A DNA stretch of 64,000 nt from Amphritea opalescens (lineage in GTDB: Bacteria > Pseudomonadota > Gammaproteobacteria > Pseudomonadales > Balneatricaceae): NCBI RefSeq assembly GCF_003957515.1, contig NZ_RQXW01000015.1, positions 1 through 64,000 of the forward strand, given 5' to 3'. The position numbers and the translations under genes were made by a program. Positions within the stretch are counted from its first letter, which is position 1, and each line of letters starts with the position of its first letter. A model generated the notes under the pieces. That model did no database searches and was not told the origin of the DNA. It saw only the letters and a list, made by a program, of their open reading frames with translations. Below are positions 63,801 through 64,000 of the stretch, one piece after another.

Positions 63801-64000
63801 GCCTGTTGCTGTTGTAGCTCGGTTAACTCATCTTGCAGTCGTTGTTTCTCTTCATCAGAGAGTAACTGCACACCTTTCGCTTGTGAATTAAGCTCTGCTA
63901 GCCTCTGCTTCGCCTCGCTAAAGTGCAGATGCACCCGTTCCGAAATTTGGCCGTAGATTTCAGTACCGGTTAACTCCTCTAACAATTCCGCACGTTCGGC
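60809..64000 (-). CDS. sbcC: Exonuclease subunit SbcC (N-terminus beyond the window)
   Basis: SbcC is the SMC-like ATPase of the SbcCD nuclease, which opens hairpins and processes DNA ends with SbcD. The visible part begins at AERAELLEELTGTEIYGQIS, so about 140 residues with the Walker A are missing. A long coiled coil is interrupted by the zinc hook GEACPLCGAHEHP. The C-terminal half-site has the signature TLSGGESFLVSLALALALSD and Walker B SLFLDEGFGTLDSETLD. Glutamine content in the coils is high. sbcD should lie just upstream, outside the window. Confidence 0.95.
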   Translation of the reverse strand, partial: AERAELLEELTGTEIYGQISERVHLHFSEAKQRLAELNSQAKGVQLLSDEEKQRLQDELTELQQQQAINKGKIAAVDAHLSWWQQYNRGQQTVTINTERLQRAKQQQSQAQPDLLRLQQSEPAEQLKTPFTLWQEALSQHSAAETRHNEKQALAPHAKNQQEAAVTALEQQRVALNTAKERHAEQERLINEQVVPLDQKITAEQDKLKDKEQQLAALAAKRDSSQQQLRSLSEQIDKQTAALKEVEDYRQQHRADESLKQYLGQWQHQAQQILTDEGLLKTQCETEAALQQQLSQQQGSQAAEEQQYHKALTEAGKLEQSWQQANNDYSKACEQGDLDRLEQQREQQNTDYTRWLALQSVGHRWQELEAERLKKQAEEQDKRTEQAKVTETREQLRQEYEKQQQLVRVLSQLVSQDEQLAQFRANLQAGEACPLCGAHEHPKLDHSHGETPQSDPSQTIQDRDLAEQALAAIKEQGINAANKLESLQRHLQELVQRLSAIRNEQSHLEQQWQSNDLKLPFPIGDQQGLQQYEVAEKGKRQQCLAAIQQLKTLHQHRDEAKQRWDAAQRNVDQLNNKLALNQQALKNNTERLHTVQQEKSRLTARVGGLRDQFAAQLTEQGYVLPEPEQLHAWLEAKQSDAKQWDIYSGQQEGLNRELDRLKNEQAHCQQQLNESVGQLTQLQQEQQELKQSLLELQTQRRALFGDQLVSDERQKSAQHLQRTEHDYSNAQEKSQTLTRDYQALLAELKSQQQGLSELQERLDKRHALWINALAESPFNSEADFQQALLPEPERKALLEQKKALDDELLQAQTLLDGAEQSVKEILANPLAAEYQQVPLASIEVQRTDLNNRAEQLVKRGGEINQELTSDGMRREGQQALFAEIEAYTEQYDDIQYLHSLIGSQKGDKFRKFAQGLTLDNLIHLANQQLERLHGRYLLKRKQDAGLELSVLDTWQGDIERDTKTLSGGESFLVSLALALALSDLVSHKTSIDSLFLDEGFGTLDSETLDIALDALDNLNASGKMIGVISHIEAMKERIPAQLRVIKKSGLGVSELESQYRVLNS

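Noticed and set aside
63471-63956. 161-codon frame antisense to sbcC
   Set aside because: Cys/Ser/Leu-rich translation is the complement of Gln-rich coiled-coil codons in sbcC.

Overview
The window is chromosomal DNA from a heterotrophic, probably marine gammaproteobacterium. The best match I can argue from gene content is the Oceanospirillales (Neptuniibacter-like): a taurine:pyruvate aminotransferase, a sulfoacetaldehyde-type dehydrogenase and a TauE/SafE exporter sit together, as described for sulfoacetate release in Neptuniibacter. They are flanked by glycolate oxidase genes, a tripartite tricarboxylate transporter, YdbH/YnbE/YdbL, RmuC and SbcC. Genus is an inference; no rRNA is present.

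Layout. 1-400: end of an IS5-family element cutting into a gene remnant. 0.6-6.0 kb: a thioesterase, then a LysR regulator divergent from glcDEF. 6.4-12.1 kb: safE-safD, tpa and a TauR/MocR regulator, a taurine-nitrogen pathway. 12.2-18.9 kb (minus strand): a Fap-like functional amyloid operon in the canonical order A-B-C-D-E-F, followed by a sigma-54 activator with a VpsR-like N-terminus. A good -24/-12 promoter lies just upstream of the first gene. 19.5-26.9 kb: racemase, FAD amino-acid oxidase and RidA, divergent from a TctB-TctA-TctC importer and its LysR regulator. 27.1-31.3 kb: a DUF3127 protein, then an AT-rich surface-polysaccharide island (PP-loop protein, polysaccharide pyruvyl transferase, GT9 remnant, heptanucleotide repeat, dead IS30).

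31.3-37.8 kb: branched-chain 2-oxoacid dehydrogenase E2 and fused E1 with a divergent Lrp/AsnC regulator, SelO, and a frameshifted small gene. 38.4-45.5 kb: DMT exporter, arsR-arsH plus a dead arsC, a large UvrD/HelD-type helicase with zinc ribbons, nested IS66/IS5 remnants and a luciferase-like monooxygenase. 45.7-46.2 kb: a non-coding array of about 110-bp structured repeats, followed by tRNA-Ser(GGA). 46.7-49.3 kb: ftsA-ftsZ, here without ftsQ or lpxC beside them. 49.9-58.4 kb: housekeeping genes (GGCT-like protein, rmuC, methyltransferase, ydbH-ynbE-ydbL, DsbB-like, LpxR-like). 58.5-64 kb: a TonB-dependent copper receptor and sbcC, which runs off the window.

The most unusual material is the Fap-like operon with its own sigma-54 control and a shared leader-like motif that could be the target of its C39 peptidase. 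Next come the structured repeat array by the tRNA, the repeat tract in front of the pyruvyl transferase, and the detached ftsAZ pair.
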